Source: Deltaproteobacteria bacterium (lineage in GTDB: Bacteria; Desulfobacterota; Desulfobacteria; Desulfobacterales; JAFDCJ01). Taken from it: a DNA stretch of 27,160 nt. This document shows, one piece after another, positions 8,624-17,037 of the stretch (position 1 is its first letter; each line of letters opens with the position of its first letter). The notes under the pieces were generated by a model that made no database searches, was not told the DNA's origin, and saw nothing but the letters and a program-made list of their open reading frames with translations. Where the stretch lies: NCBI GenBank assembly GCA_024277475.1, contig JAJRVC010000390.1:1-27160 (forward strand), given 5' to 3'. The position numbers were made by a program, and so were the translations under genes.

Positions 8624-10708
8624 ATGGAAACAACACTTAAAACAGAAATCGGCGGAAAAACGCTCAGCATCCAGACCGGTAAAGTTGCCAAACAGGCATC
8701 CGGATCTGTTGTGGTCCGCTACGGCGAGACCATCGTACTGGTTACCACGGTGTCCGCCCACAAGGCGAGACCATCGAGTTTTTTGCCTCTTTCTGTCGAA
8801 TATCAGGAAAAAATCTATGCTGCCGGCCGGATACCCGGTAATTATTTTCGTCGTGAAATCGGTCGTCCCAGTGAAAAAGAAACACTGACGGCCCGTTTAA
8901 TCGACAGGCCTATTCGCCCCCTGTTTCCCAAAAAATACAGTTATGAAACCCAAGTAATTGCTACCGTGCTGTCCATGGATCAGGAAAATGATCCGGATAC
9001 ACTGGCAATGATAGGGGCGTCGGCGGCTCTTTCAATCTCGGACATTCCCTTTGCCGGCCCTATTGCAAGTGTGCGGGTCGGACGTATAAACGGCCAACTG
9101 GTGATAAACCCCAATATTCCGGATTGGGATGAAAGCGATCTCAATATCATCGTAGCAGGCTCTAAGACCGGTGTCGTGATGGTGGAAGGCGGGGGCACCC
9201 TGATCAGCGAAGCGGACATGCTGGAAGCCATATTTTTCGCCCATAACGCCATGCAGCCCCTCATCGATATACAAATGCAGCTGCGGGAAACCCACGGCGC
9301 GACCAAACGACCGTATTCTCCTCCGGAAAAAGATAAAGAGCTGGTCGGTCTACTGGAAACGCAAGCTTCTGCGCCCATCCACGAAACGATTATAATTCCT
9401 GAAAAAACAAAGCGTTCTAAGGCCTTGCGTGAGCTGAAAGCACAATTGTTTGAAAAATTAGGTGAGGCCTATACCGACCGTGAAGAAGAAGTTTTCGATA
9501 TCCTGAGCGATTTGCAGAAAAAAATCAGTCGAGATCTCATTTTAAAAGAAGGACGTCGGATCGATGGCCGTCGATTCGACGAAATCCGGCCGATTACCTG
9601 CGAGACCGGCATCCTCCCCCGTCCCCATGGCAGTGCTCTTTTTACCCGGGGCGAAACCCAGGTCCTCGGTGTACTGACCCTGGGGTCCGGCCAAGATGAG
9701 CAGCGCGTGGAGACCTTGGGCGGTGAAGAATTACGTCCCTTCATGCTGCACTACAACTTCCCGCCCTACTCCGTCGGTGAAGTCAAACGAATTGGAGGCC
9801 CCAGTCGCCGGGATATCGGTCACGGCGGATTGTCCACCCGAGCCATCGAAAAGATCCTGCCTGATAAAGAAAATTTTGATTATACGATTCGCCTGGTATC
9901 CGAAGTCTTTGAGTCCAACGGATCTTCCTCCATGGGAACCGTATGCTCATGTTGTCTGGCTTTAATGGACGGCGGTGTTCCCATCAAGGCCCCGGTGGCC
10001 GGCATCGCTATGGGACTTGTCAAGGAAGATGATCAAGTCGTGATCCTGACGGATATTTTAGGCGATGAGGATCACACGGGAGACATGGATTTTAAAGTGG
10101 CCGGCACCCGGGAAGGCATCACTGCCTTGCAGATGGATATCAAGATCCTTGAACTTTCCAAAGACATCATGGAAAAAGCCCTGGCCCAGGCTAAAGCCGG
10201 ACGTTTGCATATTCTCGACAAAATGGCCGAAGCGTTGAGCGAACCTCGTCAGGAAATTTCGCCCTACGCGCCGACGATCAGTACCATTCAAATTCATCCC
10301 GATAAAATCCGCGAAATCATTGGTCCCGGTGGTAAAATAATTCGAGGCATCCAGAGCGAAACCAACACCAGTATTGCGATTGAAGATTCCGGTGTGGTTA
10401 AAGTTGCCGCCATCTCAAAAGAGGAAGGTGATGCTGCAATTAAAATGATTGAAAACCTTACCCGGGAGCCGGAAGTCGGCGCGATCTACGAAGGTACGGT
10501 TGTCAAAATCATGGATTTCGGGGCCTTTGTCCAGATAATGCCCGGCACGGACGGTCTGGTGCATATCTCTCAACTGGCCCACCACCGGGTGACCAAGGTG
10601 TCCGACATCGTCAAGGAAGGGGACAAGCTCAAGGTCAAGGTGCTTGAAATCGGCCGGGATGGAAAGATCCGGCTGAGCCATAAAGCCGTTCTGAAAGAGG
10701 AAAAATAA
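8624..10708 (+). CDS. pnp: Polyribonucleotide nucleotidyltransferase (PNPase)
   Basis: This is the phosphorolytic 3'-5' exoribonuclease of the RNA degradosome. The product is 694 aa, full length. The order is RNase PH domain 1 (about 1-145), a helical linker, RNase PH domain 2 (about 315-545) with the catalytic acidic cluster [11 protein letters not shown] (480-490; Asp483 and Asp489 match the catalytic pair), a KH domain with GPGG (567-570), and a C-terminal S1 domain (about 620-690, [25 protein letters not shown]). ATG 8624 has an AGGAG site. The M16 peptidase GTG starts one base after the stop, so these two are surely co-transcribed. Confidence 0.98.
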   Translation: METTLKTEIGGKTLSIQTGKVAKQASGSVVVRYGETIVLVTTVSAHKARPSSFLPLSVEYQEKIYAAGRIPGNYFRREIGRPSEKETLTARLIDRPIRPLFPKKYSYETQVIATVLSMDQENDPDTLAMIGASAALSISDIPFAGPIASVRVGRINGQLVINPNIPDWDESDLNIIVAGSKTGVVMVEGGGTLISEADMLEAIFFAHNAMQPLIDIQMQLRETHGATKRPYSPPEKDKELVGLLETQASAPIHETIIIPEKTKRSKALRELKAQLFEKLGEAYTDREEEVFDILSDLQKKISRDLILKEGRRIDGRRFDEIRPITCETGILPRPHGSALFTRGETQVLGVLTLGSGQDEQRVETLGGEELRPFMLHYNFPPYSVGEVKRIGGPSRRDIGHGGLSTRAIEKILPDKENFDYTIRLVSEVFESNGSSSMGTVCSCCLALMDGGVPIKAPVAGIAMGLVKEDDQVVILTDILGDEDHTGDMDFKVAGTREGITALQMDIKILELSKDIMEKALAQAKAGRLHILDKMAEALSEPRQEISPYAPTISTIQIHPDKIREIIGPGGKIIRGIQSETNTSIAIEDSGVVKVAAISKEEGDAAIKMIENLTREPEVGAIYEGTVVKIMDFGAFVQIMPGTDGLVHISQLAHHRVTKVSDIVKEGDKLKVKVLEIGRDGKIRLSHKAVLKEEK

Positions 10709-10709
10709 C

Positions 10710-11972
10710 GTGACCGTCGACAAAACCACCCTTAAAAACGGCATTCGGATTGTCAGTAAAAAAATGCCCCATGCCCGTTCGGTGTCCATGGGGGTGTGGG
10801 TCGATGTGGGTGCCCGTGACGAATCCGAGCTTGAAAGCGGGCTTTCTCATTTTATCGAACACATGATTTTTAAGGGCACCCGCAAACGGTCCGCATTTCA
10901 GATTGCCAAGGAATTTGACGCCATCGGCGGTCATACCAATGCATTTACGTCAATGGAAAATACCTGCTACCATGCCAGGGTCATGGACACTCATACGGAA
11001 ACAATGGTGGAGATCCTGTCTGACATTTTTATCAATTCGGTATTCGATCCCGCCGAAGTCGAAAAAGAACGGCCTGTTATCTTACAGGAAATTGGAATGG
11101 TGGAAGACAGCCCGGAAGAATACGTCCATGTACTTTCAGGCTATAATTATTGGGGAGGAAATCCATTGGGTCGATCGATTCTCGGCTCTCCGAAGAACAT
11201 CATCCAATTTGACGTTCAGATGATAAAAAAATTTTTCCACCGGCTGTATCAACCCGAACGCATCGTGATTTCCGCTGCCGGCAATTTTGACCACAATCGA
11301 CTGGTGAAACTGGTGAAACCGACATTTGAAACCATCAAGCCCGGCAACGGCTTCCCGCAACGGAAAACCCCTCAGGGTTGCTCTGTGGTTGACCTTACCC
11401 ACCGAGATTTAGAGCAAATGCATATCTGTCTGAATGCAAAGGGATTATCCATCACCGATCCTCGCCGCTACACCTTTTCCCTTTTAAATACCATCCTGGG
11501 CGGCAACATGAGCTCAAGGCTGTTTCAGGAAGTGCGGGAAAAAAGGGGCCTGGCCTACTCGGTATATTCTTTCATTTCTTCCCATGGGGATACTGGTATG
11601 TTCGGTGTTTATGTAGGTGTGGCACCCAAACGGGCCCATGAAACAACCCGACTGGTTATTGATGAAATTCGTAGACTAAGAAAAGACCGGGTAGAGTCCA
11701 CGGAGCTCAAAGGCGCCATTGAGTACACCAAAGGCGGTCTCTTGCTGGCCTCTGAAAGCATCGACAATCAAATGGTTCGAAGCGCCCAAAACGAAATACA
11801 TTTTGGATGCGAGATTCCATTGCAGAAAATTATCGAAAAAGTCGAAGCAGTCACCCAGGATGATATTCTTGAACTGGCTAACGATCTTTTCCATCCCCAC
11901 CAGATGGCATTGACCCTGCTGGGTCCGGCAAACAACGATAAAAAAGACTTTGAAGAAATCCTGCTTAACTGA
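10710..11972 (+). CDS. M16 family zinc peptidase (processing-peptidase-like)
   Basis: This is a 420-aa single-unit M16 metallopeptidase. The inverted zinc motif HFIEH (47-51) has both histidines and the catalytic Glu50, with the distal zinc ligand Glu127 exactly 76 residues after the second His. The C-terminal half has the R/Y substrate-clamp pattern (REKRGLAYSVYSFIS). Both halves are present, so it should be active, probably as a dimer. Position directly after pnp, starting at GTG 10710, matches the pnp-M16 pairing seen in many bacteria. The native substrate is unknown. No signal peptide is seen, so it is presumably cytoplasmic. Confidence 0.93.
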   Translation: MTVDKTTLKNGIRIVSKKMPHARSVSMGVWVDVGARDESELESGLSHFIEHMIFKGTRKRSAFQIAKEFDAIGGHTNAFTSMENTCYHARVMDTHTETMVEILSDIFINSVFDPAEVEKERPVILQEIGMVEDSPEEYVHVLSGYNYWGGNPLGRSILGSPKNIIQFDVQMIKKFFHRLYQPERIVISAAGNFDHNRLVKLVKPTFETIKPGNGFPQRKTPQGCSVVDLTHRDLEQMHICLNAKGLSITDPRRYTFSLLNTILGGNMSSRLFQEVREKRGLAYSVYSFISSHGDTGMFGVYVGVAPKRAHETTRLVIDEIRRLRKDRVESTELKGAIEYTKGGLLLASESIDNQMVRSAQNEIHFGCEIPLQKIIEKVEAVTQDDILELANDLFHPHQMALTLLGPANNDKKDFEEILLN

Positions 11973-12000
11973 AGCGATTCAGGTTAAATCTTCATGGATT

Positions 12001-12465
12001 TCAATCCCTGCCGGTATGACCCAGCCCCCCAAGGCCCCGGCAGGTTACAGTGCTGAATTCTTGTACCAATTTTAGGGTTGCATTAATGACAGGCATAAAC
12101 AGCATCTGGCAGATTCGTTCACCCGGTTTTACCAGATATTTGTTTTGGCTGCGGTTAAAGAGCCCTATCTTTATTTCACCCTGATAATCCGAGTCAATAA
12201 CCCCCATCGTATTGGCCAGTACAATACCCTTTTTTATTCCCAGACCGGAACGGGGGACAATTATACCGACAATATTGGGATTGTGAATGTTAATCGCAAT
12301 TCCACTGCCGACCAAAACAATTTCTCCCGGCTGAATGCCGATCTGTTCTTTGAGGCAGGCCCTCAGATCAATTGCCGCCGATCCGTCGGTAGCGTATGAA
12401 GGAAGGGGTATGGCATCTCCCATAAGAGGATTCACAATTTTTGTTTCGACATTTACTGAATTCAT
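12001..12465 (-). CDS. dut: Deoxyuridine 5'-triphosphate nucleotidohydrolase (dUTPase)
   Basis: This trimeric dUTPase hydrolyses dUTP to dUMP and PPi, keeping uracil out of DNA and feeding dTMP synthesis. The product is 154 aa. The five family motifs are in order: AAIDLRA (30-36), PRSGLG (71-76), GVIDSDYQGEI (88-98, catalytic Asp91), RICQMLFMPV (117-126) and the C-terminal glycine-rich arm RGLGGLGHTG (143-152). In the arm the usual Phe (GGFG) is Leu, a small deviation at the residue that stacks on uracil. The gene converges on the M16 peptidase with 28 bases between stops. The start is ATG, with AAGGAA upstream on the minus strand. Confidence 0.95.
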   Translation of the reverse strand: MNSVNVETKIVNPLMGDAIPLPSYATDGSAAIDLRACLKEQIGIQPGEIVLVGSGIAINIHNPNIVGIIVPRSGLGIKKGIVLANTMGVIDSDYQGEIKIGLFNRSQNKYLVKPGERICQMLFMPVINATLKLVQEFSTVTCRGLGGLGHTGRD

Positions 12466-12479
12466 TTACCGATCATTTC

Positions 12480-12510
12480 CTTTTTTTGTGCCTTCGTGTC
12501 TTGGTGGTTG
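12480..12510 (+). repeat. Second copy of the TTTGTGCCTTCGTGTCTTGGTGG dispersed repeat arm
   Basis: The stretch TTTTTTTGTG CCTTCGTGTC TTGGTGG between dut and the metallo-hydrolase matches the right arm of the element at 8005-8069 (TTTTTGTGTC TTGGTGGC). No left arm is visible here, so this is a partial copy. Confidence 0.55.
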
Positions 12511-12623
12511 GACGCTTACCTCAGGGAAAACCGTTTTCAACGTCACCTTTAGACTTTTATTTTTTTGCTGTTTACGCTATTTATACTTAAGTGTCTAAAC
12601 ATACAATAACGCGAATCAATCCT

Positions 12624-13433
12624 ATGGATCCGAAAATTCCAAAACCCCGACAATCTTGCGACTACAACCTCGCCATTTGCATGCTGGCCAGCGGCAGCAA
12701 GGGCAATGCGACCTATATCAGCAACGGTAGCACGTCAATTCTTATCGACGCCGGTCTATCCGGAATCGAACTTCAGCGTAGATTGGCCTCAAGAGACCTG
12801 GCCCCCGAACACCTGGACGCCATCATCGTCACCCATGAACATTCCGATCATATCCAGGGCGTCGGTGTTCTTTCCCGACGGTATAAACTGCCGGTCTACA
12901 TCAATCAAAAAACCCACCAAGCATCCCCCCGGCTTGGCAGTCTGCATGAAACCAAATCGTTTGAATGCGGCAGGACATTTCACATCAGCAATCTATCCAT
13001 CCACCCCTTTTCGATATCTCATGACGCTGAAGATCCTGTCGGCTTTACCATTGGCCAAAACGGAACCACTATCGCAATTGCCACCGATCTGGGAATTGCA
13101 ACTTCCATGGTAAAGGAACATTTAAAGCACTGTGCACTGCTGATTCTTGAAGCCAATCACGATCCACAGATGCTGGAAACCGGCCCCTATCCCTGGCCCC
13201 TAAAACAGCGGATAAAAAGCCGAACAGGCCACCTTTCAAATACCTCTTCAAAAATCCTGCTGGAGGAGCTGCAGCATAAAAATTTGCAGCATGTTATCCT
13301 GGCCCATTTAAGCGAAATTAACAATACTCCCAGATTGGCGTTTGACGAAGTCGCAAAGGCGCTCACCCACTGCTACGCCAAGCTGTCCGTGGCCGATCAA
13401 TACACTTCCAGCCCCGTCATATACTTAAAATAA
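12624..13433 (+). CDS. MBL-fold metallohydrolase, YycJ/WalJ-like
   Basis: A metallo-beta-lactamase-fold hydrolase of the YycJ type, putatively a DNA exonuclease or phosphodiesterase. The family start LASGSKGNATYISNG, the di-metal motif THEHSDH (70-76 from ATG 12624), ISHDAEDPVGF, the TDLG block and the late EANHD and AHLSEINN motifs are all present. The length is 269 aa from ATG 12624. The frame is open to a GTG at 12591, and a third start (ATG 12681) would begin just before LASGSKGN as in many homologues. None has a clear ribosome binding site. The gene is monocistronic, between convergent or divergent neighbours. YycJ is tied to WalRK in Firmicutes; no such partner is visible here. Confidence 0.87.
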   Translation: MDPKIPKPRQSCDYNLAICMLASGSKGNATYISNGSTSILIDAGLSGIELQRRLASRDLAPEHLDAIIVTHEHSDHIQGVGVLSRRYKLPVYINQKTHQASPRLGSLHETKSFECGRTFHISNLSIHPFSISHDAEDPVGFTIGQNGTTIAIATDLGIATSMVKEHLKHCALLILEANHDPQMLETGPYPWPLKQRIKSRTGHLSNTSSKILLEELQHKNLQHVILAHLSEINNTPRLAFDEVAKALTHCYAKLSVADQYTSSPVIYLK

Positions 13434-13605
13434 CGCCTTCTGGTCACATTGAATCAAAAGTCATATCGGAACCAATTTAAGAATTGCGAATTCAGCAGAC
13501 AGCCGGCGCAATACAAGGCTCTTTGCCCTATGCCTTGCCTCTCCGCTCTGCCACACCCTTCCGTAACCCGCAACTCACAACTTGCTGCCAGTCAACCTAA
13601 TTAAC

Positions 13606-14394
13606 TCAATCAACTACTCGCCACTTCGTCCTGGCTCGTGCCAGTTCCCGACCATCCTGCTGCCGGAAAAGGCTGTGATCAAAAACCGTATCATCCGCAT
13701 TCCGGGGATGACATATTGCCAGGATGCAATCCTCATAAAAAGCTTCAGCCATAAAATTAATCTCTAATTGAGTCGGAACCGATGTGTTCAGCACGGAAGG
13801 GGGAACGCCTTCCAGCAGCCATTCCACAAAGCTCACATTGTTTACATGTTGGTTGACATCGAGATCTCCATAGCGGGCAACAAACTTTTTTTCATAGGTA
13901 TGATCTTCAAGTCCCGCTAGTTTATCGAGGGTATCGGGAAGGACATGAAGACCTTCAATGGGTTTGAGCCGGTCCACAAACGGCAAAATGCGGACCGGTC
14001 GTCGCCGCTGAATATCGACGACCAGCCAGGCCGAAACGGCTGCGGCGATGACCTGATTGCTTCCATTTCGGAGTTCAAAATCTCGCAGGGCAAACAATCG
14101 TTGAGTTCCGGACGGCCATGTGGCGATCTGTATCCGATCATTAATACCCGGATAAGAGGTGATTTTAATCTTAAGACGGGAAAGCAGCCAGGCATAATTT
14201 TCCGAAAGCAACCGACGGACCGAAACTCCAAGCGCCTGGGCGTGTTTGCTGGCGGCATCCTGCATGAAATTGAACATTGAAAGAATAGAAAGCCGATTGC
14301 GGCAATCCACCTCATAGGTCCTGATTTTATAGGTTTCTTGCCACACATTCGGTTCGAGCGCAGCAGCGGGAGTTTCCCTCGATGTATTGTCCAT
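13606..14394 (-). CDS. Acyl-ACP thioesterase (FatA/FatB family)
   Basis: This enzyme releases free fatty acids from acyl-ACP. The product is 262 aa from ATG 14394; a TTG eight codons upstream is less likely. It has the double-hotdog layout: an N-terminal hotdog (YEVDCRNRLSILSMFNFMQDAASKHA, then the WLLSRLKIKI strand) and a C-terminal hotdog with the catalytic motif DLDVNQHVNN (Asp179, Asn181, His183) followed by WLLE. This matches the plant/bacterial FatA-type active site. In anaerobic bacteria such proteins may supply fatty acids for membrane remodelling or the lipoate/acyl pool; nothing here shows the chain length. It converges on the YycJ-like gene across a 172-base gap without a clear terminator. 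Confidence 0.9.
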   Translation of the reverse strand: MDNTSRETPAAALEPNVWQETYKIRTYEVDCRNRLSILSMFNFMQDAASKHAQALGVSVRRLLSENYAWLLSRLKIKITSYPGINDRIQIATWPSGTQRLFALRDFELRNGSNQVIAAAVSAWLVVDIQRRRPVRILPFVDRLKPIEGLHVLPDTLDKLAGLEDHTYEKKFVARYGDLDVNQHVNNVSFVEWLLEGVPPSVLNTSVPTQLEINFMAEAFYEDCILAICHPRNADDTVFDHSLFRQQDGRELARARTKWRVVD

Positions 14395-14731
14395 AGTCGG
14401 TAGTCCGTTAAGCGACAAGTGATCTAATCCACCAAAATAACGACGGACAAGAGTACCTAAAATAGTGTATTCTGTCTATTTTGAACTTTCAGCTTTCAGC
14501 CTGCAGCTTGCATATCCCCGGTTTCCTGTGATTGCATATAAATTAACTGATATTTGGGTAGGCTCATAACGTCTCGGAATTTCCGCCAACGGCCCGCATT
14601 GGTTGACACAACTGCGGGGGATGACTACTTTAGGCCTTCTAAATTAGTTGAATTATTTATTATTTCAAGTGCGTATAAATTTGTTTGACTTTTTCCCGGT
14701 ACCATCGGGATATTAATAGGAGATTCTACAC
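14395..14731. other. Intergenic region between divergent thioesterase and TPR genes
   Basis: No coding region is supported in this stretch of about 337 bases. It contains a near-duplicated CTTTCAG run at about 14487-14510, a stem CCGCA/TGCGG around 14594-14617 that overlaps the candidate promoter, and AT-rich sequence leading to the TPR gene. Confidence 0.6.
14603..14631 (+). promoter_or_regulatory. Candidate sigma-70 promoter of the TPR gene
   Basis: TTGACA (14603-14608), a 17-base spacer, and TACTTT (14626-14631), about 100 bases before the TPR start. The -35 is perfect and the -10 is moderate. The inverted repeat CCGCA/TGCGG straddles the -35 and could be an operator. Confidence 0.4.
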
Positions 14732-15205
14732 ATGTCCGAAAATTATATAGCGAAAAAGCTATTTGATGAGGGTGCCGCCGCTTATCTCAAAGAAGATTAC
14801 AAAACAAGCATAAAAATATTTACCCAGGCCCTGAAAAAAGATCGTAAATTTGCACTGGTTTATTCCAGCCGTGGTACGGCGTATCTGAAATTAAATAAAT
14901 TAAAAAAAGCGATATCCGACTTCTCACATGCCGTTCGATTAAATCCTAAATATGCACACGCCTATCACTTACGCGGCTTGGCCTATGAAAAGCTGGGAGA
15001 TTTTGCCCCTGCATTCCGTGATTTTGATCAAGCCATTGAAATAGATCCGGATTTAGCGACCGCTTATCGCAGCCGGGATTCAGTACTGGATAAAACGATC
15101 GATGATCGGTTGCAGATGCAAGACGGTGAGATAGCCGACCACTTGGCGGCCATGCGGGTGGCCCAATTTGCCGGGAATAAAATATTGCGCGATCCTGAGA
15201 TATAA
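14732..15205 (+). CDS. Small tetratricopeptide-repeat protein
   Basis: A 157-aa protein made almost entirely of TPR helices. Three consecutive 34-residue TPR units are visible, at about 8-41, 42-75 and 76-109. Each has the W/L-G-Y-A-F-A-P pattern (for example GTAYLKLNKLKKAISDFSHAVRLNP and GLAYEKLGDFAPAFRDFDQAIEIDP). A charged helical tail without repeats follows (about 110-157). There is no signal peptide or membrane segment, so it is probably a cytoplasmic adaptor. The partner is not evident from its neighbours. ATG 14732 has an AGGAG site. Confidence 0.88.
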   Translation: MSENYIAKKLFDEGAAAYLKEDYKTSIKIFTQALKKDRKFALVYSSRGTAYLKLNKLKKAISDFSHAVRLNPKYAHAYHLRGLAYEKLGDFAPAFRDFDQAIEIDPDLATAYRSRDSVLDKTIDDRLQMQDGEIADHLAAMRVAQFAGNKILRDPEI

Positions 15206-15227
15206 GTCTCACTTAAAAATAACTTCA

Positions 15228-15340
15228 TATTTTATACGCCGAGGCATCCCGCCTGGCTGCGTTGCGAAAGCTCGGAATATCCAGATATTCCTGTGTTTGC
15301 ACGCCATGCCGGACGGACGCCTCAACGCCTAAAATTGTAA
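15228..15340. repeat. Large imperfect palindromic element (about 110 bp)
   Basis: The left arm from ATTTTATACGCCGAGGC... (about 15228-15270) and right arm ending ...GACGCCTCAACGCCTAAAAT (about 15295-15338) are imperfect reverse complements. At the centre is a perfect 8-bp stem, GGAATATC/GATATTCC (15274-15281 with 15284-15291). No open frame of note runs through it. It has the look of a non-autonomous dispersed palindromic repeat that folds into one long hairpin, and sits between the TPR and HD genes, whose 3' ends face it. Confidence 0.7.
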
Positions 15341-15391
15341 CTTTATTTTTTCATGCCCCCCCTCCCGCTGAAAAACACACCATCGAATGCT

Positions 15392-16552
15392 CTATCTCGG
15401 TTCAATACCCTCTGCGCTGATTCCCCGGATATAAAAATCCTGATCGTTTAAAAAGCTTAAAAATATAACAATGAAAGCAACCGAGGCTTCCAGCATCAAG
15501 GTCTTGTCCTGATACAAAATATCCAACTGCTGCTGACGGGTCTTTTTTGCTATATTACCAAAATAGGTTGAAAACAAACCGTCTAACAACTGGCTGCCAT
15601 CCGGCATGGTTACCAGGTCGCTTCTGCCGCTGTAGCAATATTGCATCGCTTCGAGCATAAGGCTTCGCAGGGCGTGCAGATCCTTGACATGATAACTGAT
15701 CAAGTGGATCAGTGTGCGCTGCGCTTCTTTTAAGCCGGCCTCTGACAAGGCATCGAAAAGTATCCTTACCTCCCGCCGATCCGTTGCAGGCACATGCTGA
15801 CGGATCAACGACAACAGCACGGCATTTTTAAATAGCTGGTACAGTCGCCTGGCACCGTTTATGGCTGTTGCCGGCGCATGCTCCATTTTGGGTTTGTAAC
15901 CCGGATAGTTATTGACAAACATAATTTGAAAAACGGTTTCAAAAAAATCAATTCTGGCAAGCGGATCTTCAAGGTCAATACGCATGTCCAGGGTATTGTC
16001 CAGCCGATCTGCCAGCTTAATTTGAACGATTTCGGGGAAATTTTGAGTATTATCCAGTAGCCGGCCGATATAATGGTAATAGGATTCATTTTCAACGCAG
16101 GTCAGAGACATAAGACGCGTCACCAGCCTGGATTCATCTTCGTTCTCTATACGCCCCAGAAGTCTGTATAACTGGTTCTCCATAGATTTCCATTGGCGGA
16201 AATCATAATCACCCGGTTTGATGTCTTCGAGAATATCGTGAAACAGCAAGGTGAGCAGATCCACCATATTGAGACTGTCGAGGGATCGGGTAAAAAGGGC
16301 TGCGGCCCGCAGGGGGTGCAAAACGGCCATAGGGCCTAAGCGCCGGCGTTTCTGACTGTACACACTGAACAAATACCCCAGTGCTTCCATCAGGATACCT
16401 TTTTGGTCGCGGTCTTTCTTCTCGTCGGCATCCAGACGCTTATCGCCGAGGATATACATCAACACATTATAACGATTCAGAGACGCAGCGCTCAGATTGT
16501 AGTTTAGCGCTGAAGACAGTTTAAAAAAATCGTTCAGATCGAAAAGCGGCAT
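15392..16552 (-). CDS. HD-domain protein resembling the (p)ppGpp hydrolase half of RelA/SpoT
   Basis: A 386-aa protein from ATG 16552; GTG 16558 is possible but leaves the GGGGGTGAAG site badly placed. Its HD-type metal site follows the RelA/SpoT hydrolase pattern: His79 in VLHPLRAA, His105-Asp106 with Glu-Asp in FHDILEDI, and Asp182 in KLADRLDN. No nucleotidyltransferase (synthetase), TGS or ACT domain follows. Instead there are about 190 helical residues ending in a hydrophobic stretch (ASVAFIVIFLSFL, about 356-368) that may be membrane-associated or a buried helix. The function is inferred as a stand-alone alarmone or nucleotide phosphohydrolase; other HD substrates are possible. The two neighbours are unrelated. 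Confidence 0.72.
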   Translation of the reverse strand: MPLFDLNDFFKLSSALNYNLSAASLNRYNVLMYILGDKRLDADEKKDRDQKGILMEALGYLFSVYSQKRRRLGPMAVLHPLRAAALFTRSLDSLNMVDLLTLLFHDILEDIKPGDYDFRQWKSMENQLYRLLGRIENEDESRLVTRLMSLTCVENESYYHYIGRLLDNTQNFPEIVQIKLADRLDNTLDMRIDLEDPLARIDFFETVFQIMFVNNYPGYKPKMEHAPATAINGARRLYQLFKNAVLLSLIRQHVPATDRREVRILFDALSEAGLKEAQRTLIHLISYHVKDLHALRSLMLEAMQYCYSGRSDLVTMPDGSQLLDGLFSTYFGNIAKKTRQQQLDILYQDKTLMLEASVAFIVIFLSFLNDQDFYIRGISAEGIEPR

Positions 16553-17035
16553 CTTCACCCCCGTTACCGGATAACTCGGAAATCCCCGACCCCAAAATGG
16601 GCAAAAGAAAATTTTTAAATCAAATTTTATTTATTAACAGTAATTTGTCAACAGGTAAAATCAAGGCGGAAAGGAAGATCTTGACAGCAGGGCTGGAGAT
16701 CCATAAAAGCATCAATTTAGCCTCATATGAAACTACCCATAGTTGGAACAGCGAACCGCAGAATATTGAATATCGAAGGTCGAATGAAGGAAACGCTTCG
16801 CTAAATCTTTTATAAAACAGACAAAATACATTCATTCGACGTTCGATGTTGGATGTTCATCAGTTTTTTCCGATCAGACTGGCCGCTTTTCAAATCATCT
16901 GCTTTCACAAACCAGACGGAACCGCCACGGGGGTGCGTCTGTGCGAAAGAGCAGTGAACTACCGACGCGTACGTCCCAACGAAGTTTATCCGGTGCAGCA
17001 TGTTTTCCGGTCTTGATTTGTCGTCCATCAAATTT
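16553..17035. other. Intergenic region with dispersed repeat and possible small ORFs
   Basis: This stretch of about 480 bases has no confident gene. Bases 16559-16740 are AT-rich with nothing recognised. Bases 16751-16860 hold a near-palindromic dispersed repeat. Bases 16895-17038 hold a 47-codon minus-strand frame whose ATG overlaps the stop of the adjacent mttB gene (TAATG). A second overlapping frame runs into the repeat, and neither resembles a family I know. Confidence 0.55.
16751..16860. repeat. Dispersed inverted repeat (TATCGAAGGTCGAATGAA / TTCATTCGACGTTCGATG)
   Basis: The left arm TATCGAAGGTCGAATGAA (about 16771-16788) and right arm TTCATTCGACGTTCGATG (about 16831-16848) are nearly exact reverse complements about 40 bases apart. 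GCGAACCGCAGAATATTG lies at the left edge and TTGGATGTTC at the right. I recognise the type, GAATATTGAATATCGAAGG..., as a recurrent intergenic repeat of deltaproteobacterial genomes. Confidence 0.6.
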
Positions 17036-17037
17036 CA

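Noticed and set aside
16597..16835. Short open frames of about 70 codons on both strands
   Set aside because: AT-rich, no ribosome binding site, and they extend into the dispersed inverted repeat.
16810..17028. Minus-strand frame of about 72 codons after mttB copy 1
   Set aside because: Its C-terminal third is encoded by the dispersed repeat, which suggests a chance frame; I keep it only as a note.
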